Source: Bacillota bacterium (GTDB taxonomy: Bacteria > Bacillota > Dehalobacteriia > UBA4068). Taken from it: a stretch of 18,739 nt of DNA. Under the pieces are notes generated by a model, which had not been told where the DNA came from, made no database searches, and saw only the letters and a program-made list of their open reading frames with translations. How positions within the stretch are numbered: the first letter of the stretch is position 1; every line of letters starts with the position of its first letter. Below, in pieces: positions 1 through 8,068 of this stretch. Position numbers and translations under genes: made by a program. The stretch lies in assembly GCA_009778255.1 (NCBI GenBank), contig WRKD01000204.1, positions 1 to 18,739 of the forward strand, read 5' to 3'.

Positions 1-2
1 AA

Positions 3-434
3 ATAAAAGAATTAGGGCTATATTCTTTGTATGAAAACGCTTCAGCAGCAAGTGATCGCTATTTTTTGTTACCGGGGTTTAAACAATACCCAAAAACATG
101 TTTTTTAATTGAAGAATGTGTTATTGATGAAGATTCAGGATGGAAAGAAGGCTTCGTTGGTACTACCGAATTGTCACAGGATTTTAAAACAGTCACATTA
201 TACTTGAACGAGTTGTTTGAAATTGAAAAAACTGCTGAAGAATCTTGGGAGAACAACAATTACTATCAAGCTGTTTGTGAAGTTGGTGAGAAAATTTATA
301 AAGCTAAAGATGCTGAAGAATTGGCAGCCCACATCAGCTCAGTATGGTCTATTAGATTTAAAGACAATCCTAAAACAGCAGATGAATGCCTGAATGTAGC
401 AACAAAAATATTAGATTCTTTAATATTACGGTAA
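3..434 (+). CDS. Hypothetical protein, 3' end only (possible immunity-type protein)
   Basis: I do not recognise this protein. The frame is open to the left edge, so the gene is probably cut there. The only internal start candidate is TTG at 27, preceded by nothing better than a weak AGGG, so I treat the entry as 5'-partial. At least 135 residues remain: acidic, soluble, without signal peptide or membrane segment. The first half is beta-like (around PGFKQYPKTCFLIEE and KTVTLYLNELFE), and the second half is helical (EEL..HISSVWSIRFKDN, then an ADECLNVATKILDSL helix). It lies 73 bp before an RHS-repeat remnant on the same strand. Small acidic orphan proteins beside RHS cores are often immunity proteins of polymorphic toxins. 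That role is inferred from context only; no immunity family signature was recognised. Confidence 0.55.
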   Translation: MKELGLYSLYENASAASDRYFLLPGFKQYPKTCFLIEECVIDEDSGWKEGFVGTTELSQDFKTVTLYLNELFEIEKTAEESWENNNYYQAVCEVGEKIYKAKDAEELAAHISSVWSIRFKDNPKTADECLNVATKILDSLILR

Positions 435-506
435 TAATTATACTTGCAATTTTACCAACGACAATATGAGCTTTATCGCCATGGCTGGCGGCATAAAAAT
501 CTATAA

Positions 507-902
507 TACGGTGCGAACAGTGCCGCCGATCTTAACGGCGGCACTGTAGTGGAGCGTTATGTACGTAGCATCAATCTATTGCTTTCCGAAACCGCCGGAA
601 CACAAAAGTTCTTCCTGTTCAACGGCCATGGCGATGTGGTACAATTAGCGAGCAGTGATGGTATTGTCCTGTAGCAATACGATTATGACTGCTTCGGTAA
701 AGAGCGTGAGATATCAGGGCAAGACGCTGCATTAGACGCAAACCCATGGCGTTATTGTGGGGAGTATTTCGATAAGGAAACCAGGAGTATCTATCTGCGG
801 GCGAGGTATTATAACCCCGTGTTGGGAAGATGTAAATCTCAAATAGGATGCTATTGTTTTTGTTCGTTTACCTTGCGTCTATTAAAGCATAAAAATGCAT
901 AA
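507..902 (+). pseudogene. RHS-repeat / polymorphic toxin core remnant
   Basis: In the frame of positions 507-902 the translation carries the typical end of an RHS core: ADLNGGTVVERYVRSINLL, then FFLFNGHGDVVQLAS, then YDYDCFGKE, then WRYCGEYFDKET and YLRARYYNPVLGR. RHS proteins form large beta-cage shells that carry a variable C-terminal toxin. The copy is broken: a TAA at 504-506 blocks the frame upstream, a TAG at 672-674 interrupts it just before the YDYD motif, and after NPVLGR the expected F-x-x-x-D boundary is replaced by unrelated residues ending at TAA 900-902. No toxin domain follows. It is therefore a dead fragment, probably a displaced cassette end. The RHS identity is secure from the motifs; how it arrived is inference. 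Confidence 0.82.
518..546. repeat. Perfect 11-bp inverted repeat
   Basis: CAGTGCCGCCG at 518-528 is the exact reverse complement of CGGCGGCACTG at 536-546, with a 7-nt loop (ATCTTAA). It lies at the start of the RHS remnant and codes for its NSAADLNGGT stretch. There is no T-run after it on the plus strand, so it does not look like an intrinsic terminator. Confidence 0.7.
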
Positions 903-960
903 AAATCCAGCATTATATGGCTATCTTTGTTTGTTCAGCAGCTATTAAAACTTGGAGTGA

Positions 961-1659
961 ATGATGAAGAAGGAATCCATAATTATCGAAAGCATACCAG
1001 CAATTTTGTGGGGCGAAAAATCGAACATCGGCTACATATATGTTCATGGAAAACTATCGGATAAAGAGGATGCAAGAGGTTTCGCTGAAAAATCCGTTCC
1101 TAAGGGCTATCAGGTTCTTAGCTTCGACCTTCCCGAACATGGTGAACGCCTAACGGCTAATTATCCCTGCACAGTCTGGAACAGCGTCCTAGACCTTAAC
1201 ACGATCAGCAAGTATGCTCAACGAAACTGGAGCGATATTTGCTTGTATGGCAACAGTTTAGGCGCATATTTCAGTTTGCTTGCCTACAAAGACTTACCTC
1301 TTAGAAAATGCCTTTTTCTCTCACCGATACTTGATATGGAACGCTTAATACAGAATATGATGAGATGGTCTAATATAAGTGAGCAGGAGTTGAAAGATAA
1401 ACAGGAAATCCCAACTACAATGGGCGAAATACTAAGTTGGGATTATTATTGTTATGTAAAAAAAAATCCGATTAACAAGTGGAAAACTCCGACGTCAATC
1501 CTCTACGGTTCGGCGGATAATCTTACGGAACGGGTGATTGTTGAAAGGTTTGCTAATAGGTTTGCTTGCAATCTGGATGTTTTAGAAGGAAGTGAGCATT
1601 GGTTCCATACGGATTTGCAGCTTGCTTATTATGACGAGTGGGTTGACAAAAATGTCTGA
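961..1659 (+). CDS. Alpha/beta hydrolase (serine hydrolase)
   Basis: A cytoplasmic protein of 231-232 residues with an alpha/beta hydrolase pattern: early beta strand YIYVHG (26-30), FDLPEHGER around 55-62, nucleophile elbow YGNSLGAY with Ser99, acid candidate Asp186 in LYGSADNL, and His213 in GSEHWFH. This is the expected Ser-Asp-His order and spacing for a small esterase, lipase or peptidase-like hydrolase. The substrate cannot be read from sequence. There is no signal peptide. Two adjacent ATG codons (961, 964) follow GGAG at 954-957; the second has the better spacing, so the true start may be 964. The gene stands alone between the RHS remnant and the convergent membrane-protein gene, in what looks like an accessory stretch. 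Confidence 0.85.
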   Translation: MMKKESIIIESIPAILWGEKSNIGYIYVHGKLSDKEDARGFAEKSVPKGYQVLSFDLPEHGERLTANYPCTVWNSVLDLNTISKYAQRNWSDICLYGNSLGAYFSLLAYKDLPLRKCLFLSPILDMERLIQNMMRWSNISEQELKDKQEIPTTMGEILSWDYYCYVKKNPINKWKTPTSILYGSADNLTERVIVERFANRFACNLDVLEGSEHWFHTDLQLAYYDEWVDKNV

Positions 1660-1687
1660 TGGGAGAAAGTGTATGGAACAATACAAA

Positions 1688-1734
1688 AAAGCCATGCCGA
1701 ACGCAGCTTGCAAAGCTGCTGCCGACATGGCTTT
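1688..1734 (-). terminator. Intrinsic terminator, minus strand (possibly bidirectional)
   Basis: AAAGCCATG (1688-1696) pairs with CATGGCTTT (1726-1734), and inside it GCAGCTT pairs with AAGCTGC around a 3-nt loop. Read on the minus strand the stem is followed by TTTTTTG, a good U-tract for the gene ending at 1755. On the plus strand it follows the hydrolase stop by about 30 bp but has no strong T-run. Confidence 0.72.
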
Positions 1735-1754
1735 ATGGCGCCCATATTTTAGTT

Positions 1755-2216
1755 TTAAGCTTGTCCGCTTACTTTTGTAGCAATCGGACCGGCAATAGGC
1801 AACTCAACTTGTTTCCAGTCATAAGAAGTTACAATAAGGTAAATTTCTATTATTGTGAAGGCTAGCCCAATAATAGTGGCGAGTGTACCGAGAAATGCCC
1901 AAATGCCCCAGTTTCCGCCCATTGCATAATCTAAGGCGCGATAAATATTTTTGGGCATTAATATCCAGATGAAGATTTGTAGCACGAAAGAACAAGCCGC
2001 GCTTGCGACACCTAAAACAAGGGCTTGAGCTGCTTGAAATTTAACAAAGGCGCTATCCTTTTCCATGTTCATAATAACCAGCGGTACAGCCCAGGCAACC
2101 CAGCGTAGGTAAGGTATCCACGAAACAACAAGCATGGCGGCGAAAATAATAATGGTGGCCAAGTTGGCGTTCATTCCCAGGGACGATTTGTGTTGATCAA
2201 CGATGGTTGTTTTCAT
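1755..2216 (-). CDS. Small multi-pass membrane protein, DUF4870-like
   Basis: A 153-residue hydrophobic protein with about three to four membrane segments: roughly 20-50 (ATIIIFAAMLVVSWIPYL and following), 63-90 and 108-132. The FVKFQAAQALVLGV segment matches the phase of the vrfHakQAL-type motif of DUF4870/Tic20-like small membrane proteins. The function of that family is not established. The start is well supported by AAGGAGGAGG a few bases before ATG at 2216. It lies 61 bp downstream of thpR on the same strand and ahead of a strong minus-strand terminator, so it could be the last gene of the GRE-thpR transcript. No separate promoter was convincing. Confidence 0.72.
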   Translation of the reverse strand: MKTTIVDQHKSSLGMNANLATIIIFAAMLVVSWIPYLRWVAWAVPLVIMNMEKDSAFVKFQAAQALVLGVASAACSFVLQIFIWILMPKNIYRALDYAMGGNWGIWAFLGTLATIIGLAFTIIEIYLIVTSYDWKQVELPIAGPIATKVSGQA

Positions 2217-2277
2217 AAATCCTCCTCCTTAAAAAATAATTTCAATTTCAGCTTATTTATTCTCTATATCATGTATT

Positions 2278-2805
2278 TTATCCTGCCTGCTCTTCAAAGC
2301 GTTTTTCATATATAGTGGTATAGGTTAAAAGCCCTTTTATCCTCTCGGAATTCATCAATGACAAAGCAGTAGCATTTACAATAAAACGCGGTGGCACAGC
2401 TAATTCCCCGCTTAAACTTTGCACATCGCGGGCTAAGGTAATATGAGGTGAAAAGGGCCGTTTTTCCGCTATCATGCCCATTTTAGCTAGGGAGTTGCTA
2501 AGCTGCTCATGCAGGGCCTGTAATTCGCTGCTGCTTTTTAAACCCAGCCAATAGATATTTCCATGGCTGCGTTTAAATAAGCCTACCTTATCGCTATAGA
2601 GTTTGAAGGCTGCGCTTTGTATCTCACTTAAGGCTGTACAAGTTTCTGTTACAGTTAGCGTATCACCTAAAAAAGCCAGTGTAAGATGAAAGTTTTCTTG
2701 TAAAGTTATATTGGCGCGCAGAGCAAGCGCGCCAATTGTAGCGGCATATTCGGCCAATAGTTTCTTTACCGGGGGAGGGAATTCAATAGCTATGAACAGG
2801 CGCAT
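2278..2805 (-). CDS. thpR: RNA 2',3'-cyclic phosphodiesterase (LigT/ThpR family)
   Basis: A 175-residue 2H phosphoesterase. The two HxT motifs that define the family are present: H40-L-T42-L and H121-I-T123-L, about 80 residues apart as expected, with the N-terminal strand RLFIAIEFP typical of ThpR. Characterised members hydrolyse RNA 2',3'-cyclic phosphate ends to 2'-phosphate and were first described as 2'-5' RNA ligases. Length is normal. The start is fixed by AAGGAG seven bases before ATG 2805. It begins 13 bp after the glycyl radical enzyme stop, so the two are almost certainly co-transcribed; a functional link is not obvious. Confidence 0.93.
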   Translation of the reverse strand: MRLFIAIEFPPPVKKLLAEYAATIGALALRANITLQENFHLTLAFLGDTLTVTETCTALSEIQSAAFKLYSDKVGLFKRSHGNIYWLGLKSSSELQALHEQLSNSLAKMGMIAEKRPFSPHITLARDVQSLSGELAVPPRFIVNATALSLMNSERIKGLLTYTTIYEKRFEEQAG

Positions 2806-2818
2806 GGCTTAGCTCCTT

Positions 2819-5185
2819 TTATTTTAGTACCGTACGCGCGATTATTTCATTTTGCACATCTACACCCAATTCCGTAAAATAAGCGGTATACCCTGCTACT
2901 CTTACAAGTAAACCGCGATAGCGTTCCGGGTTTTTTTGCGCCGCTATGAGCTTTTTTTGATCTATAACATTGAATTGTACATGATAAACGCCTAGGCTAC
3001 ATAGGCTTTTTAATAAGGCTATTAGTTGCGATACACCCTCTTCGCTACTAAGTAGCGCCGGCTCAATTTTCATATTCAGCAAAGTGCCTTGCACAAAACG
3101 TCCGTGGGGAATTTGCGATACAGATTTTAGCACTGCCGTGGGGCCGTCTTTATCTGTGCCGCCGCTGGGACTAACTCCATCTGCCAGCGGTTTGTAAGCT
3201 TTACGCCCCGAAGGAAGGGCGCCTACTTCCAAACCAAAGGGAGTATTGCCAGAAACAGGCAGAATGCCTGGGGTAAGGGGCCCGAATTTTCCGCTATATC
3301 GTTCAATTTCATCTGCTAAAAAAGTAAAGAGAGTGGCTACTGTTTCATCCGCCGCTTCGTCGTCATTACCGTACTTGGGGGCAGCCAGACATTGTTGGTG
3401 AATTTGTTCATAGCCCATAAAATCTGCCTTTAAAGCTTGGCAAAGCTCTGCCATAGTCAAGTGTTGTTCTTCATATACCAATTTGCGCACAGCAGCTATG
3501 CTGTTAATGAAATCGGCTACGCCGATTAGGATAATGCCATTGCCGCAATTATATTTTGCTCCTCCCGCCGAATAGTCTAAAGCTTTTTCTATACAATCTT
3601 TAAAAGTTAAAGAGAGAGCCGGGCAGGGGCGTAAGAAACAGATATCATCAATCACATGGGAACCCAGAGTTACGGCGTTTATGATATAGGTGTATTGTTC
3701 CTTTACCGCATCTATAAATTGCTCGAAGCAGGTAAAAGTGCTGGCTATACCGCTGGCGGCGCCGATGCGTTCTCCGCTTTTTTGGCACACTCCATCATTT
3801 AAAGCCAACTCTATCACGCTGCCTAAATTGATGTCGGCCAAAGCCGTATATTGGCGCATTCGTCCTTCCAGGTTGGTTTCTACGCAGCCGCAAGGGTTCC
3901 AATCATAAGCTTCTTTTAAAGGTACGCCTTTATTCATCAACATACGTATGCCCATATCGTCATTATGGAAAGCCGGAAAACCTGTGCCCAGGGCAATCAA
4001 ATCGACTACTTTTCGTAGAAAATCTAAGGGGTTTTTGGCTAAACTGTAACGAACAGACAGGGAAGGTTGATACAGCTGCACATCCATGGTAGCTTGTATA
4101 ATTAAATATGAAAGCTCATTTACAGCGTCGCAGCCGGTGTTATCTACGCCTCCTACACATACATTTTGAAACATGGGATACCCCGCGGCGAATTCAGCTG
4201 TTTGCGCGTCTTGAAAAAGGCAAGGCTCGCTGAATTTGAGCCAAAGGCAATCCAGAAGTTCTTGGGCTTGTTCTTCATTTAAGCGCCCCGCTTGTATATC
4301 TGCTCGATAGTAAGGCAGTAAATATTGATCTAAGCGGCCCGGATTATAGCTGGCAGCATTTTGCTCCATAAAAATTATGGTCTGATAGAAATACAAAGAT
4401 TGCAGGGCTTCATGAAAGGTGGCGGCAGGGCGCCATGGTACGTTGGCGCAGACAGCGGCTATTTGCCGCAACTCCGCCCGGCGGGCATGGTTCAATTCTT
4501 TTTCTGCCAACTCGCTGGCTAATGCAGAGTAACGGCCGGAAAGTATGCCGAGTCCCTCTGCCACTATTAAGAGTGCCTGAAGAAAGGTATCTTGAGAAAG
4601 ATCGCCGGGGTAGGTTAGGTCTAAGCGGGAGCGCCGTTCTTCTATGGCGGCGCAGATGCCCTGTAAACCGTCTTTTAGTAGCCAAGAATAACCGGCAGTA
4701 GTTTCACCGAAGCCACGCACTGCTTTACGGTCTATATAAATAACCCCGTTGTCACGTAATTGGCGTGTTGAAGGCGGTATTTGCCGCAGCCACTGTTCAT
4801 AATTGGAGCGGCCCTGCCAATACGGTTTAATTTCCTGCTCGAATATTGTTTTATCTGCGCCGCTAAGGTAGAACGGGTCGTAAGGGCGGCTGCTTATGCT
4901 TTCTAGCTCTGTGTCCAGCACGCTCCAGCAGGAATCGGCGCACAGAATACCCCCGCGCAGCTTGCTACCGGAATTACCCACAATAAGCTCATCCTCATTT
5001 ATGAAGATAGTTTTTTCCCTGCATTGCTTACGAATCGCATGCGCTTTACGTAGAATCAAGGGCAAACCCTCGGCCTCACGAAAACCCTGCGTGAGCAGGC
5101 GGGCATTTTCCAAATCCATTTCCGGTCGGGTGTTGAGTAAAAGGTCTTTTAACCGCTCTACCCGTTTAAGATATTCTTTAGTCAT
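2819..5185 (-). CDS. Glycyl radical enzyme (PFL-like family, CxE type), substrate unassigned
   Basis: A 788-residue glycyl radical enzyme. Its C-terminal radical loop is RVAGYTAYF with Gly765 as the radical site, 23 residues from the end. The active-site loop reads NPCGCVETN with Cys434 followed by Glu436; Cys-x-Glu is typical of GRE dehydratases, C-N/C-S lyases and decarboxylases, whereas pyruvate formate-lyase has Cys-Cys. The usual dehydratase loop is GCVEP; here Thr follows Glu, so I do not assign glycerol, choline or hydroxyproline activity, and an arylacetate-decarboxylase-like or unknown reaction is possible. Activation needs a radical-SAM activase, and none is encoded in this window. 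I chose ATG 5185 (MTKEYLKR) because GAGGG precedes it; the longer reading starts at TTG 5242 without a ribosome binding site. Oxygen sensitivity of the family implies an anaerobic host. Confidence 0.93.
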   Translation of the reverse strand: MTKEYLKRVERLKDLLLNTRPEMDLENARLLTQGFREAEGLPLILRKAHAIRKQCREKTIFINEDELIVGNSGSKLRGGILCADSCWSVLDTELESISSRPYDPFYLSGADKTIFEQEIKPYWQGRSNYEQWLRQIPPSTRQLRDNGVIYIDRKAVRGFGETTAGYSWLLKDGLQGICAAIEERRSRLDLTYPGDLSQDTFLQALLIVAEGLGILSGRYSALASELAEKELNHARRAELRQIAAVCANVPWRPAATFHEALQSLYFYQTIIFMEQNAASYNPGRLDQYLLPYYRADIQAGRLNEEQAQELLDCLWLKFSEPCLFQDAQTAEFAAGYPMFQNVCVGGVDNTGCDAVNELSYLIIQATMDVQLYQPSLSVRYSLAKNPLDFLRKVVDLIALGTGFPAFHNDDMGIRMLMNKGVPLKEAYDWNPCGCVETNLEGRMRQYTALADINLGSVIELALNDGVCQKSGERIGAASGIASTFTCFEQFIDAVKEQYTYIINAVTLGSHVIDDICFLRPCPALSLTFKDCIEKALDYSAGGAKYNCGNGIILIGVADFINSIAAVRKLVYEEQHLTMAELCQALKADFMGYEQIHQQCLAAPKYGNDDEAADETVATLFTFLADEIERYSGKFGPLTPGILPVSGNTPFGLEVGALPSGRKAYKPLADGVSPSGGTDKDGPTAVLKSVSQIPHGRFVQGTLLNMKIEPALLSSEEGVSQLIALLKSLCSLGVYHVQFNVIDQKKLIAAQKNPERYRGLLVRVAGYTAYFTELGVDVQNEIIARTVLK

Positions 5186-5287
5186 ATTTACCCTCTTCAT
5201 ATAAAATATATGCTCAAAAAACTCACAACCCAGCATGGCCAAAGGAGCTTTTTTATGACTAAGTGACCTAAATACTAACCTGCCTTT

Positions 5288-5316
5288 ATTATAACGGAAG
5301 CAGCTTGGTGTTTCAA
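5288..5316 (-). promoter_or_regulatory. Sigma-A promoter for the GRE-thpR operon
   Basis: On the minus strand TTGAAA (5316-5311), a 17-bp spacer and TATAAT (5293-5288) give five of six and six of six consensus matches at ideal spacing. Transcription would begin near 5281, leaving a leader of about 95 nt before ATG 5185. Confidence 0.75.
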
Positions 5317-5339
5317 TCCTTATGGGAGAAAAAACGCAT

Positions 5340-5394
5340 GATTTATCTTGTCATAAGCAGATTTATCTTGTCATTGGTAGATTTATCTTGTCAT
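5340..5394. repeat. Three tandem 15-bp direct repeats at 20-bp period
   Basis: GATTTATCTTGTCAT occurs exactly at 5340-5354, 5360-5374 and 5380-5394, separated by unlike 5-bp spacers (AAGCA, TGGTA). Copies lie upstream of the GRE promoter (-35 at 5316) on the far side from the gene. An array of identical half-helix-phase sites (20 bp, about two turns) fits an operator cluster for a DNA-binding protein. Equally, repeated subterminal motifs are seen at ends of some insertion sequences. A small minus-strand ORF ends within the array. Confidence 0.75.
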
Positions 5395-5626
5395 CTTTTC
5401 TATTAATCCTCATTAATTGCACCCTTGATTTTTCACGCTCACTTATGTAATAATATATATGGGCGCCTCTAAATACCCACTCATCACCATCTTCGCTGCC
5501 CTTTTTCCGCCTAGACTGCTTTGTTGTTGCTTCATGTAACTTTAGGCTACGCTTCAGCTCCTCCGCCTTGCTAGGCGAAAAAATTGCTAATGAATCTGGC
5601 AATTCGGAGTAAATCAAGGCATCCAT
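5363..5626 (-). other. Doubtful 87-codon ORF, possibly a mobile-element remnant
   Basis: From ATG 5626 (AAGGA 11 bases upstream) the minus strand reads 87 residues without recognised homology: an acidic, then lysine/arginine-rich middle (EELKRSLKL, then QSRRKKGSEDGDEWVF) and a basic tail ending KDDKINLPMTR inside the direct repeats. Amino-acid makeup is protein-like, but there is no domain I can name. It occupies most of the otherwise empty 436-bp gap between the GRE gene and topB. It may be the broken end of an element whose terminal repeats are the 15-bp units, or chance. Confidence 0.25.
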
Positions 5627-5678
5627 AAAAAATAGATTCCTTTTTGGAAAAAAGATTTGGGGCGGGTGATATTTATAT

Positions 5679-7862
5679 ATGGCAAAATCATTGGTATTGG
5701 CTGAAAAGCCCTCTGTAGCACGGGATATTGCAAGAAACTTAGGTTGTAAACAAAAAAGTGAAGGGTGCATTATTGGGGATAAATATATTGTTACCTGGGC
5801 CTTGGGGCACCTGGTTACATTAGCAGACCCGGAAGTATATAATAAGGATCTTAAAACCTGGAGCTTAGAATCTTTACCCATGCTCCCTGCTAAAATGCAG
5901 CTTACTGTAATTAAGGAAAGCGCCAAGCAATACCGTATAGTGCAAGATCTGCTTAAAAGAGCCGATATTACTGAAATTATTGTTGCTACCGATTCCGGCC
6001 GTGAAGGCGAACTGGTGGCTCGATGGATATTATTGAAAGCGGGATGTAAAAAACCTGCTAAACGGCTATGGGTTTCTTCTCAAACCGATAAAGCGCTGCG
6101 GGAAGGCTTTAACAACCTACGGCCCTTAGCAGAATATAATAATCTGTTTTTATCTGCTCAAGCCCGCGCCGAAGCCGATTGGCTGGTTGGTTTGAATGTT
6201 ACCAGGGCATTAACCTGTAAGCATAATGCGCGGCTTTCCGCAGGCCGCGTACAAACGCCCACTTTAGCAATGATTGTGAATCGGGAACAGGAGATTAAGA
6301 ATTTTGTTCCCGTTGAATACTATACACTAAAGGCTAAATTTGATGGTTTTAGCGCCACCTGGGCATCGGGCAATAAGCAGACCCGTCTTTTCGATAAAAA
6401 AGATGCTGAAGCCATTTTGAAGAAAATTGCCGGTAAACCTGCACTGGCGCTGGAAGTAAAAAAGCAATATAAGCAGCAAAACCCGCCAGCCGCCTATGAT
6501 CTTACCGAGCTGCAAAGAGATGCAAACCGCAAATATGCCTATTCCGCTATAGAAACGCTTTCTTATATGCAAGCTCTTTATGAACGCCATAAGCTGCTTA
6601 CTTATCCCCGTACAGATTCCCGCTATATTTCCGACGATGTAGTTGCCACCCTGCCCGAGCGATTAAAAAGCATTGCCGTAGGGGAGTATAAGGAAATGGC
6701 TGCGGCCTTACTGCAAAAGCGCCCTCTTAGTACTCGCTATTTGGTGGATAACAGTAAGGTGGGGGATCATCACGCCATTATCCCTACGGAAGAGCCTGTA
6801 TATCTCACTAGGCTTTCGCCCCAAGAGCTCAATATCTACGATTTGGTGGTGCGGCGCTTTTTAGCGGTACTTTCTCCTCCTTTTGAGTATGAGGAGACAA
6901 AACTAACTTTTAAGATAGGAGAAGAGCGTTTTTATGCTAAAGGTAAAACTGTTAAAGCTAGCGGCTGGAAACTGGCTTATGGCAAGGTATTGATTCCCGA
7001 GGAAGAGGACGATTCCGATATAAAGGAACAAACCCTGCCCTTTATCAATCAGGGAGACCGGCTAGCGGCGCCTACTTGTATTATAGAAAGCGGAAAAACT
7101 AAGCCGCCTCAACGCTTTAATGAAGCCACTTTGCTCACCGCTATGGAAAACCCCAATGAAAAGCAGCTAAGCGGCGATTTGCGCAATGTACTGAAAGCTA
7201 CCAGCGGTTTGGGCACCGTAGCCACGCGCGCAGATATTATCGAAAAGCTCTTCGATTCTTTTTACATAGAGCGCAGAGGCAAAGAGATCATACCTACTTC
7301 TAAGGGAATACAACTTATTTCCATAGTACCGGGGGATCTAAAATCTTGCGAACTTACGGCGAAATGGGAGCAAGAGCTGGCCTTAATTGGCAAAGGAGTG
7401 GCGGTTAGTACAGAATTTACCGCAAATATGCGGGAATATGCAGCTAAACTTGTTTCTGTGGTCGTAGCCAGTACTGCTAAATATGTGCATGATAATATAA
7501 CGCGGGAAAAATGCCCGGCTTGCGGTCAGCTTTTGCTGGAAGTTAAAGGGAAAAAAGGGGTTATGCGCATTTGCCCGGATCGGGAATGTGGGTATAGGAA
7601 AAACATAACTATGGAAACCAATGCCCGTTGCCCCAATTGCCATAAGAAACTCGAAATACGTGGCGAAGGCGAAAAACGCATATTTTTTTGCATGTGCGGA
7701 TATCGGGAAAGAGTAGCGGATTTTGAAAAACGCCGTACCAGCGCCGGAGCCAATAAAAATGATGTAAGTAATTATATAAAAATGCAAAAGAAGAATGAAC
7801 CGCCGTTGAATACCGATTTAGCCGCACAATTAGCAAAATGGCAAGAACAAAATCAAAAATAA
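5679..7862 (+). CDS. topB: DNA topoisomerase III (type IA)
   Basis: A 727-residue type IA topoisomerase that relaxes or decatenates DNA through a 5'-phosphotyrosine intermediate. The Toprim domain opens the protein (SLVLAEKPSVARDIA with Glu9; ATDSGREGE at 103-111 with Asp105). SAGRVQTPTLA (187-197) and the catalytic loop LTYPRTDSRYIS with Tyr309 follow, then the HHAIIPT motif (364-370) and GLGTVATRADIIEKL (511-525), all as in TopB. Two C-terminal zinc-binding modules are present: Cys612/615/632/637 and Cys651/654/671/673; the second closes with CxC. E. coli TopB lacks such clear Cys4 modules, but many Bacillota enzymes have them. The start ATG 5679 has GGGTGAT upstream at rather long spacing. 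It is monocistronic here. Confidence 0.95.
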   Translation: MAKSLVLAEKPSVARDIARNLGCKQKSEGCIIGDKYIVTWALGHLVTLADPEVYNKDLKTWSLESLPMLPAKMQLTVIKESAKQYRIVQDLLKRADITEIIVATDSGREGELVARWILLKAGCKKPAKRLWVSSQTDKALREGFNNLRPLAEYNNLFLSAQARAEADWLVGLNVTRALTCKHNARLSAGRVQTPTLAMIVNREQEIKNFVPVEYYTLKAKFDGFSATWASGNKQTRLFDKKDAEAILKKIAGKPALALEVKKQYKQQNPPAAYDLTELQRDANRKYAYSAIETLSYMQALYERHKLLTYPRTDSRYISDDVVATLPERLKSIAVGEYKEMAAALLQKRPLSTRYLVDNSKVGDHHAIIPTEEPVYLTRLSPQELNIYDLVVRRFLAVLSPPFEYEETKLTFKIGEERFYAKGKTVKASGWKLAYGKVLIPEEEDDSDIKEQTLPFINQGDRLAAPTCIIESGKTKPPQRFNEATLLTAMENPNEKQLSGDLRNVLKATSGLGTVATRADIIEKLFDSFYIERRGKEIIPTSKGIQLISIVPGDLKSCELTAKWEQELALIGKGVAVSTEFTANMREYAAKLVSVVVASTAKYVHDNITREKCPACGQLLLEVKGKKGVMRICPDRECGYRKNITMETNARCPNCHKKLEIRGEGEKRIFFCMCGYRERVADFEKRRTSAGANKNDVSNYIKMQKKNEPPLNTDLAAQLAKWQEQNQK

Positions 7863-7912
7863 GATTTGTTAAGTAACTTTTTTAATAATTTATAGTTTTT
7901 GGCAAAAAATCC

Positions 7913-7940
7913 TTGACTTTTTAGCTATTTGTGGTATAAT
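7913..7940 (+). promoter_or_regulatory. Sigma-A promoter upstream of the pyk leader RNA
   Basis: TTGACT (7913-7918), 16-bp spacer, TATAAT (7935-7940) with an extended -10 TG at 7932-7933. A start near 7947 is expected. It is about 240 bp before pyk, and no other promoter was found between it and pyk. Confidence 0.85.
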
Positions 7941-8068
7941 GGAATTAGCTGAAGCCGCTGAAAAGAGCACTTCAGGGTAGTGTGAAAGCCACGGGTTACC
8001 GAAAGTACTGGTATGCGCAATATGAATGCCAGGGTTGGTTCCCCAAGAAACCGAAAAAAGGAGGTAAC

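Noticed and set aside
1592..1865. Short plus-strand ORFs after the alpha/beta hydrolase
   Set aside because: They run through the terminator hairpin and into the antisense of the membrane-protein gene; no recognisable features.
4410..4701. ORFs in other frames within the glycyl radical enzyme gene, on both strands
   Set aside because: They are arginine/proline-rich shadows of a well-supported gene.
5186..5242. Longer glycyl radical enzyme reading from TTG 5242
   Set aside because: No ribosome binding site before TTG 5242, while GAGGG precedes ATG 5185 and MTKEYL starts the conserved region.
5340..5394. CRISPR array
   Set aside because: Repeats are 15 bp with 5-bp spacers; CRISPR repeats and spacers are much longer, and no cas gene is present.
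7993..8002. c-di-GMP (GEMM) riboswitch suggested by CGGGTTACCG
   Set aside because: The remaining conserved segments, such as GGACGCAAAGC, are missing.
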